Made by a program: the position numbers and the translations under genes
Notes under the pieces: generated by a model
What the model was told of the DNA's origin: nothing
What the model saw: only the letters and a program-made list of their open reading frames with translations
Database searches by the model: none
Assembly: GCF_016900655.1 (NCBI RefSeq)
Contig: NZ_JACJKH010000010.1
Span: forward strand, 49,244-113,243
DNA length: 64,000 nucleotides
Source of the DNA: Drancourtella massiliensis
Lineage (GTDB): Bacteria; Bacillota; Clostridia; Lachnospirales; Lachnospiraceae
Direction of reading: 5' to 3'
In this document: piece by piece, positions 41,800 through 50,908 of the stretch
Layout: each line of letters begins with the position of its first letter
Position numbering within the stretch: position 1 is the stretch's first letter

Positions 41800-44022
41800 A
41801 TGCCGATCATATTTCATAAAAACACAAAAGAGTTTCATCTTTATAATGATGAGATCAGTTATATTTTCTGCATCTTAAGAAACGGACAGCCGGGACAGAT
41901 TTATTATGGAGAGAGAATCAAAGACCGGGAAAGCTTCCAGCATCTGATTGAGTATTCCCTGCGTGATATGGCGCCTTGTACTTATGAGGGTGACCGGACA
42001 TTCTCCATGGAATATCTGAAACAGGAATATCCTTCCTACGGCCACGGGGATATGAGAGAACCTGCCTATGAGATTCTGCAGGAAGACGGAAGCCGTATTA
42101 CAGAATTTACGTTTGAAGACTATGTGATTCTGAAAGGGAAGAGGAAACTCGAAGGGCTGCCGGCTGTTTATACAGAATCCGATGAGGAGGCAGAAACATT
42201 GGAGATCTACCTGAGAGACCGGGTGATGAATACAAAGATAATTCTCTCCTACACGATTTTTGAGAATCTGCCGGTAATTATCAGAAATACAAGATTTGTC
42301 CATGAGGGAGAGAGCAGCATTGTGCTGGAGCGTGCCATGAGCCTGAATCTGGATCTGCCGGACGACAGATATGAGATGGTCGAGCTGACCGGGGCATGGG
42401 CAAGAGAACGTTATGTGAAAACAGCACCTCTCCACGAGGGAATTCAGGCTATTTACAGTATGCGCGGGCACAGCAGCCACCAGTTCAATCCATTTTTTGC
42501 ACTGAAGCGGCCGGAGACGACAGAGGATGCCGGAGAAGCAATCGGGATCAGCCTGGTTTACAGCGGAAATTTCCTGGGACAGACAGCAGTGGATACATTT
42601 GGAGTGGCAAGAGCCATGATCGGGATTCATCCGGAAGGATTTTCCTGGACACTGAAAAAGGACGAAACTTTCCAGACTCCGGAGGCGGTACTCGTTTATT
42701 CCGGAGAGGGACTCGGAAAGATGAGCAGGACATTTCACCGGCTTTATCGCAAACGTCTTGCAAGAGGATACTGGAGAGATCGTGTCCGACCGGTGGTAAT
42801 CAACAACTGGGAAGCCACCTTTATGGATTTTACAGAAGATAAAATTCTGAAATTCGCGGAAACAGCCCGGAAACTCGGGGTTGAGATGATGGTGCTTGAT
42901 GACGGCTGGTTTGGACATAGAGATGACGATACTTCGTCTCTCGGGGACTGGTATCCTGATCCGAAGAAACTGCCGCAGGGAATCCGCGGACTGGCAGAAA
43001 AGATTGAAAACATGGGAATGAAATTCGGGCTTTGGATTGAGCCTGAAATGGTAAATAAAGACAGCAGACTTTATGAGGAACATCCGGACTGGGTGATCAA
43101 CGTACCGTATCGGGATGCATGCCACGGGAGAAACCAGTTTGTGCTGGACTTTTCGAAAGAGGAAGTGGTGGATTATATCGGTGACCAGATTTCCGGAATT
43201 TTGCGGAATGCGCCTGTATCGTATATCAAATGGGACATGAACCGAAGTATCTCGGAGGCATTCTCGCAGGGAAGAAAAGCAGAGGAGCAGGGAAAACTGT
43301 TCCACCGGCATATTCTCGGCGTCTACCGCCTGTATGAACGTCTTACATCTGAATTCCCGGAGGTGTTGTTTGAATCCTGCGCGAGCGGCGGGGCCAGATT
43401 TGATCCTGGAATGCTTTACTATGCACCGCAGTGCTGGACGTCGGATAATACGGATGCGGTAGAACGGCTTCGGATTCAGTACGGAACTTCTTTTGTATAC
43501 CCGCTGAGTTCCATGGGATGCCATGTATCGGAGGCCCCGAATCAGCAGACATTTCGAAACACGCCGCTTTCCACAAGAGCGGAGACGGCATACTTTGGAT
43601 GTTTCGGTTATGAAATGGATCTGGATACTCTGACAGAAGAAGAAAAAGAAGAAGTCAAAGAGCAGATTCAATATTATAAACGAATCCGGAAACTGATTAT
43701 GGAGGGAACATTTTACCGGTTAATCAGTCCGTTTGAAGGAGACGAGGCGGCATGGATAGTCGTGTCAGAAGATAAAAGACATGCGCTGGCGGGATATTAC
43801 CGTATGAGGCAGCCTGCCAATGCGCCGTTGAAACGGCTGACTTTGAAAGGTCTGGACGAAAACCTCTGTTACAAGATAAAGGAAACAGGCCTGGAAGCAT
43901 GCGGAGATGAGTTGATGCGGGCAGGAATGGCAGTCTCGGATTATGCAAGCGGTATCCGCGAGAAAAAAGAGAGACAGGGAGATTATCAGTCACGGCTTTT
44001 TGAACTGACAGCACAGTCATAA
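41800..44022 (+). CDS. GH36 alpha-galactosidase
   Basis: 740-residue alpha-galactosidase (GH36 subgroup I, tetrameric intracellular type). N-terminal beta-supersandwich (1-320), catalytic barrel (about 330-640) with VEMMVLDDGWFG, nucleophile Asp479 in SYIKWDMNRSI and acid/base Asp549 in CWTSDNTDAVE, flanked by FESCASGGARFD; short C-terminal beta domain. It cleaves terminal alpha-galactose, for example from raffinose, melibiose or host glycans. GAGAGGAGA ribosome site. A broken Gfo/Idh/MocA gene follows after 18 bases, parallel to the GH129-Gfo/Idh pair at 15.6-19 kb. Confidence 0.95.
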   Translation: MPIIFHKNTKEFHLYNDEISYIFCILRNGQPGQIYYGERIKDRESFQHLIEYSLRDMAPCTYEGDRTFSMEYLKQEYPSYGHGDMREPAYEILQEDGSRITEFTFEDYVILKGKRKLEGLPAVYTESDEEAETLEIYLRDRVMNTKIILSYTIFENLPVIIRNTRFVHEGESSIVLERAMSLNLDLPDDRYEMVELTGAWARERYVKTAPLHEGIQAIYSMRGHSSHQFNPFFALKRPETTEDAGEAIGISLVYSGNFLGQTAVDTFGVARAMIGIHPEGFSWTLKKDETFQTPEAVLVYSGEGLGKMSRTFHRLYRKRLARGYWRDRVRPVVINNWEATFMDFTEDKILKFAETARKLGVEMMVLDDGWFGHRDDDTSSLGDWYPDPKKLPQGIRGLAEKIENMGMKFGLWIEPEMVNKDSRLYEEHPDWVINVPYRDACHGRNQFVLDFSKEEVVDYIGDQISGILRNAPVSYIKWDMNRSISEAFSQGRKAEEQGKLFHRHILGVYRLYERLTSEFPEVLFESCASGGARFDPGMLYYAPQCWTSDNTDAVERLRIQYGTSFVYPLSSMGCHVSEAPNQQTFRNTPLSTRAETAYFGCFGYEMDLDTLTEEEKEEVKEQIQYYKRIRKLIMEGTFYRLISPFEGDEAAWIVVSEDKRHALAGYYRMRQPANAPLKRLTLKGLDENLCYKIKETGLEACGDELMRAGMAVSDYASGIREKKERQGDYQSRLFELTAQS

Positions 44023-44040
44023 GGAAGGGAATATGGGAAG

Positions 44041-45190
44041 ATGAAACAGATCATTACATGTGCAATTGCAGGACTTGGAAACAGGGGAAATGATATCTAT
44101 GGAAATTACCAGTTTGTAAGCCCGGAAGAAATGAAGGTTACAGCTGTTGCCGAACCACAGGAAGAAAAACGCGAAGCAGCCAGAATGCGATACGGCCTGC
44201 CGGAGAACAGATGCTTTTCGTCCGCGGAGGAAATGCTGGCGTAGCCAAAACTTGCCGATGTGATGGTGATTGCGACACAGGACCGGTAGCATGTAGAGCA
44301 GGCGGTAAATGCGATTAAAAAGGGATATCACGTACTCTGCGAAAAACCAATCTCACCGGATCCGGAGGAATGCAGGCGTCTTCAGAAGGCAGCGCATGAA
44401 TATCAGAGAATTGTCGCAGTTGGGCATGTACTCCGTTATACGCCATTTTATTCAAAGATTAAGGAACTGATTGCAGGCGGAGCTATTGGGGAAGTTGTTT
44501 CAATTCAGGCGATGGAGCAGGTTACCTACTGGCATCAGGCTCACAGTTATGTGAGAGGGAACTGGAGAAGGACAGACGAGACGAGTCCGATGATTCTTGC
44601 AAAGAGCTGTCATGATCTGGATATTTTTGTCTGGCTCCTTGGGAAACAGTGCAAAAAAGTTTCTTCTTATGGAGGGCTGTATCTCTTCAGGCCGGAAAAG
44701 GCACCGGAGGGCGCTGCAAAGCGATGCCTGGACGGATGCCTGGCGAAAGCTGACTGTCCGTATGATGCAGAGAAGATTTATATTACAAATGAACGCACAG
44801 GAATCCGGACTGTAGTCCGGGAAGGAAAGACCGGAGATGCAGCCTGGCCGTGTTGTGTGCTGACGCCGAATGACCTTTCGGAGGCAGCAGTACGGAAGGC
44901 ACTTGAAACCGGACCTTACGGCAGATGCGTTTATGCATGCGATAACGATGTAGTTGACCATCAGGTCGTCAACATGGAATTTGAAGATGGAATTACGGTA
45001 GATTTCCAGATGACAGCCTTTACGGGAGAGGGTGGGCGGACCATCCATATCTGCGGAACAAAAGGAGACATCAAAGGAAATCTGGGAAAGAATAAAGTAA
45101 TACTGACACAATTTGGAAGGACACCGGTAAGCTTTGAGGTCGCAGAAGGCGACATGAGCGGACATGCCGGAGGTGATAATCGTCTCAACC
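44041..45190 (+). pseudogene. Gfo/Idh/MocA oxidoreductase, broken by two amber codons and truncated
   Basis: Paralogue of the protein at 17786-19075, colinear from CAIAGLGNRGNDIY to [10 protein letters not shown]. It carries the same Cys motif ([20 protein letters not shown]). In-frame TAG codons at 44242-44244 and 44287-44289 replace positions that are Gln in the intact paralogue (both explicable as CAG to TAG). The C-terminal ~60 residues are missing: after Asp-Asn-Arg-Leu the frame runs without a break into the tail of an oligopeptide ABC ATPase, marking a deletion or recombination junction near 45181-45198. Neighbouring genes use TAG as a normal stop, so suppression is unlikely. Confidence 0.88.
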
Positions 45191-45576
45191 TTCTTGTCAA
45201 GCTTCAGAGAGAACTTGGCCTGACTTACCTGTTTATTGCACACGATCTGTCTATGGTGAAACATATTTCCGACCGTGTCGGCGTTATGTATATGGGACAT
45301 ATCGTTGAACTTGCGTCAAGTAAAGAGTTGTACGCAAACCCGCAGCACCCATACACAAAAGCACTTCTGAGCGCGATTCCGATCCCGAATCCGGAGAAGG
45401 AGAAAAACAAGGTTGTGCTCCCGCTCGAAGGAGAAGTGGGAAGCCCGATCAACTGCGGTCCGGGATGCCGATTCGCAAGCAGATGCAAATATGCTACAGA
45501 AAGGTGCAAAAACGAAACACCGGTATTAAAAGAGATCGAAAAAGAACACTTCGCAGCATGCCATCTGTTCGACTAA
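45191..45576 (+). pseudogene. 3' fragment of an OppF/DppF-type ABC ATPase
   Basis: About 125 residues from [20 protein letters not shown] to the stop correspond to the last third of oligopeptide transporter ATPases: switch His ([19 protein letters not shown]), [16 protein letters not shown] and the C-terminal Fe-S-like Cys pattern [17 protein letters not shown]...HFAAC. Walker A, signature and Walker B parts are absent. It is in frame with the Gfo/Idh/MocA fragment, so the chimera may still be translated from an internal start. Its native terminator follows. Confidence 0.88.
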
Positions 45577-45608
45577 GGACGGACAGATGGGGCTGCAAAA
45601 CCCCGACG

Positions 45609-45634
45609 GGAGCAGTGAAAGCTGCTCCTTTTTC
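45609..45634 (+). terminator. Terminator of the former opp operon
   Basis: GGAGCAG (45609-45615) pairs with CTGCTCC (45622-45628), loop TGAAAG, then TTTTT. Confidence 0.88.
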
Positions 45635-45720
45635 TATGATAAAAAGACAAGGGATAGATTTTTTCCCGATGCGGGCTTATAATAAAGGCATAGAATTCCT
45701 CTGTATATGGAGGAAGAATA

Positions 45721-46357
45721 TGGCGAAAAAGAAAACATTACAGGAATTGACAATCAAGGACAATTTTCTTTTCGGAGCAGTCATGGTGAATGAAGAGAAC
45801 TGCAAAGAATTTCTGGAGAATATGCAGAGATTCCTAATACTTATGTGATCTTTGTATGCGATTTTGACCCATTTGGAGAGGCAAAATATCGATACAGTTT
45901 CCAGAATATATGTAAAGAAGTGCCAGACATCCAGTTACCGGACGGCAGAAAAATCATCTATTTGAGCACCTGCGGAAAGAATCCGGCGGAAGTTCCGGAA
46001 AAGCTGGTGAAATTTCTTGCGTTTGTAAAAGCAGATTTAAAAGAAAGTCAGAATAACTTTGCAGATTCATATGTACAGAAGCTACAGGAATTTATCGTGG
46101 ATGTGAAGAAAAGCCGGGAAATGGAGGCGAGGTTTATGATTCTGGAAGAGATGCTGAGAGACGAAAGGAACGCCGGAAAAACAGAAGGAGTAAAGTACAC
46201 TTTACTGGAAACTATAAATGCCTATGGAGAAATTCCTTCCGAACTTCAGGAAAAAATTGAAAAAGAAACAGATCTGGAAGTTTTGAAAAGCTGGTTTCAG
46301 ACAGCGCTTCGAGCGGGATCTGTTGAGGCATTTGAAGAGGCAATTCAGAGCAGATAA
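45721..46357 (+). pseudogene. Rpn-family nuclease/transposase with internal deletion
   Basis: The first 38 codons (KKKTLQELTIKDNFLFGAVM...NCKEFLE) are the standard start of a PD-(D/E)XK Rpn-type protein. The continuation IPNTYVIFVCDFDPFG begins in another frame at about 45830. The region in between, which should hold the catalytic Asp and Glu-x-Gln residues, is missing. The C-terminal half to 46357 is intact (LEEMLRDERNAGKTEGVKYTLLE). This is a different subfamily from the copies at 22372 and 63205. Inactive remnant. Confidence 0.87.
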
Positions 46358-46526
46358 TCAGCGGTCATTCTGAGCCGCAAAAGAGATTCATTTTTGACTG
46401 TCGGTATCACAGTGAATTCATAGCTGCATATCGACAGTCTCAGATCTATGTTACATATCAAAATTGCCGAATCGGCAAAGATTCAATTAATGATACAGAG
46501 GAATTCTATTTCAATTTAAAAGCGAA

Positions 46527-46555
46527 TTGAGTTTTCCGAAAAAGGGTATTATGAT
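46527..46555 (+). promoter_or_regulatory. Promoter of the FAD oxidoreductase gene
   Basis: TTGAGT (46527-46532), 17 bases, TATGAT (46550-46555). The preceding 170 bases after the Rpn remnant show no gene. Confidence 0.78.
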
Positions 46556-46597
46556 AAAAGAGGAGGAAAACTGCAAAAGAATCGGAGGTACTTGAAT

Positions 46598-48019
46598 ATG
46601 GCGAAGACAAGAAATATGTATGACGTGATTATTATCGGGGCAGGACCGTCAGGTATTTTCTGCGCGTACGAGCTGATGCAGAAAAGGCCGGATCTGAAGG
46701 TTCTGATGCTGGAAAAAGGACGTTCGATTGAAAAACGGACATGCCCAAAGAGAAAGACGAAAGTCTGCATGGGGTGTAAGCCTTGTTCCATCACGACAGG
46801 ATTTGCAGGAGCAGGAGCATTTTCCGACGGGAAACTTTCTCTCTCTCCGGAAGTCGGAGGGACTCTTCCGGACATTTTAGGTTATGAAAAAGCGGAAGAG
46901 CTGATCCGGGAGGCGGACAGCATTTATCTGAAATTCGGAGCAGATGAAAAGGTTTACGGTCTGGATGATATGCAGGCGATCGAGGACATCCGTGCAAAAT
47001 CCATCCGTGCAAATCTGAAATTGATTGAGTGCCCGATCCGGCATCTTGGTACAGAAGAAGGATACAAGATTTATACAAGACTTCAGAAGCATCTGGAGGA
47101 AACTAATGTAGAAATCCGGTTTATGACGATGGTTCAGGATATTCTTATAGAGGATGGAAAAGCAGTCGGAGTGGTCACAGAGAAAGGAGAAACCTTCTAT
47201 GCGCCGGAGATCGTTGCAGGCGTCGGCAGGGAAGGCTCTGAATGGTTTTCGCATATCTGTCAGGAACATGGAATTGAAACGCAGAATGGAACGGTTGATG
47301 TGGGGGTACGTGTAGAGGTCCGGGATGAGATTATGAAAGAGCTAAATGAAAAGCTCTATGAAGCGAAGCTTGTCTACTATACACCGACATTTGACGATAA
47401 GGTGCGTGTATTCTGTACAAATCCATCCGGAGAAGTAGCGACAGAATACTATGAAGGCGGACTTGCGGTTGTGAACGGGCACGCCTATAAATCAAAAGAT
47501 ATGAAGACAAAGAATACAAATTTCGCTCTTCTGGTGTCAAAGAACTTTACCGAACCGTTTAAAACTCCGATTGAGTACGGAAAACACATTGCGCAGCTTG
47601 GGAATATGCTCTGTGATGGAAAAATTCTCGTTCAGAGATACGGGGATTTCCGGCGCGGCAGAAGAACAACATCAGAGCGTCTCGTAAGAAACAACCTGAT
47701 TCCGACTTTGAAAGATGCAGTGCCGGGAGACCTTTCATTGGTATTCCCGCACAGAATCATGGTTGATATTGATGAAATGATCAAAGCCCTTGATAAGGTG
47801 ACTCCGGGAATTGCAAGTGATGAGACACTGCTCTATGGAGTGGAAGTCAAATTTTACTCCAATAAGGTTGTAACGGACAAAGAATTTGAGACAAATATAA
47901 AAGGCCTCCGTGCAATGGGAGACGGAGCAGCCATTACAAGAGGCCTTCAGCAGGCATCGGCTAACGGCCTTTATACAGCAAGGTGTATTCTGAACAAGAT
48001 GGAACAGGCGGAGGAGTGA
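46598..48019 (+). CDS. NAD(P)/FAD-dependent oxidoreductase (COG2509-like)
   Basis: 473-residue flavoprotein. FAD-binding Rossmann motif DVIIIGAGPSGIFCAYEL at the N-terminus, then a Cys motif VCMGCKPCS (C-x2-C-x2-C) and GFAGAGAFSDGKLSLSPEVGG, which mark the uncharacterised COG2509 family of FAD dehydrogenases. The C-terminal motif GDGAAITRGLQQASANGLYTA closes the FAD site. ATG 46598 is nine bases after CGGAGG. It is followed after four bases by an arginase-fold gene, so both are probably co-expressed. Substrate unknown. Confidence 0.88.
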   Translation: MAKTRNMYDVIIIGAGPSGIFCAYELMQKRPDLKVLMLEKGRSIEKRTCPKRKTKVCMGCKPCSITTGFAGAGAFSDGKLSLSPEVGGTLPDILGYEKAEELIREADSIYLKFGADEKVYGLDDMQAIEDIRAKSIRANLKLIECPIRHLGTEEGYKIYTRLQKHLEETNVEIRFMTMVQDILIEDGKAVGVVTEKGETFYAPEIVAGVGREGSEWFSHICQEHGIETQNGTVDVGVRVEVRDEIMKELNEKLYEAKLVYYTPTFDDKVRVFCTNPSGEVATEYYEGGLAVVNGHAYKSKDMKTKNTNFALLVSKNFTEPFKTPIEYGKHIAQLGNMLCDGKILVQRYGDFRRGRRTTSERLVRNNLIPTLKDAVPGDLSLVFPHRIMVDIDEMIKALDKVTPGIASDETLLYGVEVKFYSNKVVTDKEFETNIKGLRAMGDGAAITRGLQQASANGLYTARCILNKMEQAEE

Positions 48020-48023
48020 TCGC

Positions 48024-48776
48024 ATGAGGCAGGACGGCAGGCCGGTGGTGATGAATTTTACTGGCATTTATGAGAAAGAGACATTTTACCGGAGCGAAAA
48101 AATCTGCTGGATCGACTGCAGAGATATCCACGGGACAAACTGCTACTGTGATGAACAGGCGGAGCAGATTCTGGAAGAGCGGATAAGGAAACTTCCGCCG
48201 GAAGGGATTCACTTTATTGACTCCGGAAATTATCACTATATGACAAAACTTTGGACCGATAAGATCAGGGAGCCGTTTGTCCTTATTTTAATCGATCATC
48301 ATCCGGATGCCCAGCCATCTCTGTTTGAAAATCTGCTTTCCTGCGGATGCTGGGCTGCGCGGGTGCTGGACGAAAATCCGCATGTAAGAAAGATCGTTCT
48401 GCTTGGAGCGGAAGAGGAACTTGTAAAAAGTCTTCCGGAAAAATACAAAGACAGAATTGCCGCCTACAATGAAGAGGCTGTGGTGCATGACCGCATCTGG
48501 GAGGAATTCCGGAAGAAACATATTGAAGTGCCGGTGTATCTTACGATCGACAAGGATATTCTGGATCCTTCGCAGGTGAAGACAAACTGGAATCAGGGGA
48601 AAATGAAACTTGCGGATTTGAAAAAGGTAATTTATCAGATTCTGCTTCATGAGCAGGTGATAGGTGTAGATATCTGTGGAGAATGTACCGGTTCTATTCT
48701 GGAAGAAGCAGGCAGGAAGGAAATGGAACAGGACGACCGGATTAATGGTAGTTTACTTCATCTGCTGGAATGCTGA
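48024..48776 (+). CDS. Arginase/ureohydrolase-superfamily protein
   Basis: 250-residue protein with the two Mn-binding signatures of the arginase/agmatinase/formimidoylglutamase fold: LILIDHHPDAQ (Asp-His-His-x-Asp) and YLTIDKDILDPSQVKTNW (Asp-x-Asp). It is shorter than typical arginases and lacks their usual N-terminal GGDHS-type motif; SGNYHYM may stand in for it. Metal-dependent hydrolysis of a guanidino-type or related C-N bond is inferred. Co-transcribed with the FAD oxidoreductase; the substrate is unknown. Confidence 0.78.
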   Translation: MRQDGRPVVMNFTGIYEKETFYRSEKICWIDCRDIHGTNCYCDEQAEQILEERIRKLPPEGIHFIDSGNYHYMTKLWTDKIREPFVLILIDHHPDAQPSLFENLLSCGCWAARVLDENPHVRKIVLLGAEEELVKSLPEKYKDRIAAYNEEAVVHDRIWEEFRKKHIEVPVYLTIDKDILDPSQVKTNWNQGKMKLADLKKVIYQILLHEQVIGVDICGECTGSILEEAGRKEMEQDDRINGSLLHLLEC

Positions 48777-48879
48777 GAGAAATTTGCAATTCATGCCTTA
48801 TTTATAATGGAAAAAAATGTTATACTATATATAAATAGGTAACGAAAGGGATTGATTGAGCAAAGAAAGGCGTGAGCGC

Positions 48880-49383
48880 ATGTTTAAAGTTGGAGAGTAT
48901 GTTGTATATGGTCATAATGGCGTCTGTCGGATCACAAAGATCGGGCCGCTGGAGACAGTGGCAAAAGATAAGGACAGGCTGTATTATACCCTGATTCCCT
49001 TTGGGGAGACGGGAAGTACAGTATTTGCTCCCGTAGACAGCCAGAAGATACCGATGAGAAAGATTATCAGTAAAGAGGAGGCTCTGTTGCTGATTGAGGA
49101 AATGAAGGAAATTGCGGTACTTGGGATTACGGAAGAGCGGAAGCGTGAAGAGACTTATAAAAACGCACTTAAGACATGCGACTGCAAAAAGCTGGTCAGT
49201 CTGATTAAGACCATCTATCGCAGAAAGCAGGAACGGGAAGCACAGGGGAAACATCTGACAGCGGCGGACAGCCGGTATTTCCGGACAGCGGAACATGTGC
49301 TTTATGATGAGCTGGCTGCGGCTCTGGAGATCGAGAGCGGTAAGGTGAAAGATTTTATTTCGGAAAAATTAGGTGAAGAATAG
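48880..49383 (+). CDS. CarD-family transcriptional regulator
   Basis: 167-residue RNA-polymerase-binding regulator. The N-terminal RID/Tudor domain (MFKVGEYVVYGHNGVCRITKIG...YYTLIPF) binds the beta subunit; the helical C-terminal domain (60-165) contacts promoter DNA in relatives such as M. tuberculosis CarD. ATG 48880 matches the family N-terminus and has GAAAGG nine bases before it; a TTG at 48856 is an alternative. Adjacent to no obvious target. Confidence 0.9.
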   Translation: MFKVGEYVVYGHNGVCRITKIGPLETVAKDKDRLYYTLIPFGETGSTVFAPVDSQKIPMRKIISKEEALLLIEEMKEIAVLGITEERKREETYKNALKTCDCKKLVSLIKTIYRRKQEREAQGKHLTAADSRYFRTAEHVLYDELAAALEIESGKVKDFISEKLGEE

Positions 49384-49479
49384 TCCCGCGTTTTACACGC
49401 ATTTAACGAAACAGGCGGGGTGAATTTAACCGTGTTCTCTTATACTGATAAGAAATTGTATGAAAAGAGAGCACGAATC

Positions 49480-50832
49480 ATGGAAAAAACAATTACATTT
49501 TTTGTAAACCGGTCAACACCGGCAAAACTGGAAGAAACGATCACAATATCCAAGGCAATGAAACGAATGACAATCACTTCAAAAACAGACTGGGCCGGAT
49601 ATATTGTGATCAGAGATGAAAAGAACAGGATCCGGCTTTTACGTATGTGCGGATACGGAGAGGAAGACTTTACGATTGCACGACATGCTTCCCACACGTC
49701 TCCGGGCGGCGTCCCGGGACCTGTTGGAGCAGGCAGATGGAAAATCTGCCTGTATCTTTTTCCGGAATTTTTCGAGACGATTCCAGAAGGTGAGACGATA
49801 CCGCTGCGGATCTGCATCAGCGGAGAAAAGGGAGAATTGCAGGAAACAATGGGATCAAAAGTCTGGGTTGACCGGCATTATCGCGAGCAGTTATGGCTTG
49901 GATATTTTAACAGCAAGGAGTTTTACAGCAACAGGACAGGGTGGTATCTCGGAGCTCTTCATACACGTACCCGGATGTCCGGCGGGGAAAATACGATCCG
50001 GGAGGCTGTAAAGAGAGCGAAAGCAGATGGCGTCGATGTCTATGTCACGACAGAGAGAAATGTGGTGGCGACAGGTTGGAAGGACAGCTCCGTCATGACA
50101 GTCCCGGGCGTGGAACTTACATCCTGTTTCGGAGACATAGGATTGATCGGAATTGATAAGATGCCGGAACGTCTGGAAGAACTGATAGAGAGCAGAGGGA
50201 CAAAAGAGAGCGGACAGTATCTTTATGAGACAGTTCGGGAAGCGGTAAAGAGAGGATGGATTCTGAATCTGGAACATCCGTTTCAGAAAGGAAGCGAATG
50301 GAAAGAGGATGCCATTCCGGTTTCGTCACTGACCTGTATGGAAATCGGAAAAAGTATGGAAGAATTCGCGAAAACATCGGTACTTCTGGACAGGTTATGG
50401 GGAGAAGGATACCGGATCTGGGCGACAAAAGAAAAAGAAACTCTGATACATTGCGAGGCACTTACACCGGAAATCTTTCTGGAAAATATTAAAAAAGGTC
50501 ATATGGTTCTGGCGGAAAACAGGAATTCAGAACTGAACATACGGTCAGAAGGAGAAGAGTATCTTCCGGGAGATGAACTTCCGGAACAGAACAGGAAGAT
50601 TGATATTCGCATTTACATTGAATCAGCCAGGAAGCCGGAAGTTTATATCATACATAACGGAGAGAGAATCCGTATGGACGTGGTACAGACAGAGAGCGGG
50701 TGGAAAGCAGAAGAGAAAATCCGGTTCCGCAAAGGAGAGTGGAACTGGGCGAGAGTTGAGGCATTCCATCCGGAGAAAGGCCTGCTGTTTTACAGTAATC
50801 CGGTATGGCAGGGGAATAAAGAAACTTTGTGA
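49480..50832 (+). CDS. PHP-domain-like protein with altered metal-binding motifs
   Basis: 450-residue protein. Residues 1-140 form a beta-rich N-terminal region; residues 150-370 follow the PHP phosphoesterase pattern, and the C-terminus (375-450) is a beta domain (EVYIIHNGERI). The first PHP motif, normally GDLHTHT, is GALHTRT (His161, Arg163) and the second, normally TDHN-like, is TERN (Glu192-Arg193-Asn194); later motifs GVELTS and LEHP remain. Two metal His are thus Arg, so catalysis by the usual trinuclear site is doubtful. ATG 49480 chosen; GTG 49420 gives 20 extra residues. Function unknown. Confidence 0.75.
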   Translation: MEKTITFFVNRSTPAKLEETITISKAMKRMTITSKTDWAGYIVIRDEKNRIRLLRMCGYGEEDFTIARHASHTSPGGVPGPVGAGRWKICLYLFPEFFETIPEGETIPLRICISGEKGELQETMGSKVWVDRHYREQLWLGYFNSKEFYSNRTGWYLGALHTRTRMSGGENTIREAVKRAKADGVDVYVTTERNVVATGWKDSSVMTVPGVELTSCFGDIGLIGIDKMPERLEELIESRGTKESGQYLYETVREAVKRGWILNLEHPFQKGSEWKEDAIPVSSLTCMEIGKSMEEFAKTSVLLDRLWGEGYRIWATKEKETLIHCEALTPEIFLENIKKGHMVLAENRNSELNIRSEGEEYLPGDELPEQNRKIDIRIYIESARKPEVYIIHNGERIRMDVVQTESGWKAEEKIRFRKGEWNWARVEAFHPEKGLLFYSNPVWQGNKETL

Positions 50833-50868
50833 TTAACATTCATAGATAAAAACAGTAAAAATAAAAGA

Positions 50869-50908
50869 ACAGTTTGTTCTCAGGCACTGGGAGCAGGCTG
50901 TTTTTTTG
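50869..50908 (+). terminator. Terminator after the PHP-like gene
   Basis: A 14-pair stem (50869-50882 with 50888-50901, several G-U pairs) and loop GGCAC, followed by seven T. Confidence 0.88.

Noticed and set aside
41875..43671. Very long minus-strand open frame (598 codons) opposite the alpha-galactosidase
   Set aside because: No family motif or ribosome site; the plus strand has a full GH36 enzyme with catalytic residues. The frame is open by codon bias.
44242..44289. Two in-frame TAG codons at Gln positions, possible amber recoding or suppression
   Set aside because: Many intact neighbouring genes (for example at 1639, 3873, 6381, 12275, 13393 and rpmG) end with TAG, and the same gene is truncated and fused, so it is a pseudogene.
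48803..48826. TATAAT and TATACT boxes upstream of the CarD gene as promoter
   Set aside because: No -35 box with 16-18 base spacing could be matched; AT-rich runs make chance -10 boxes likely.
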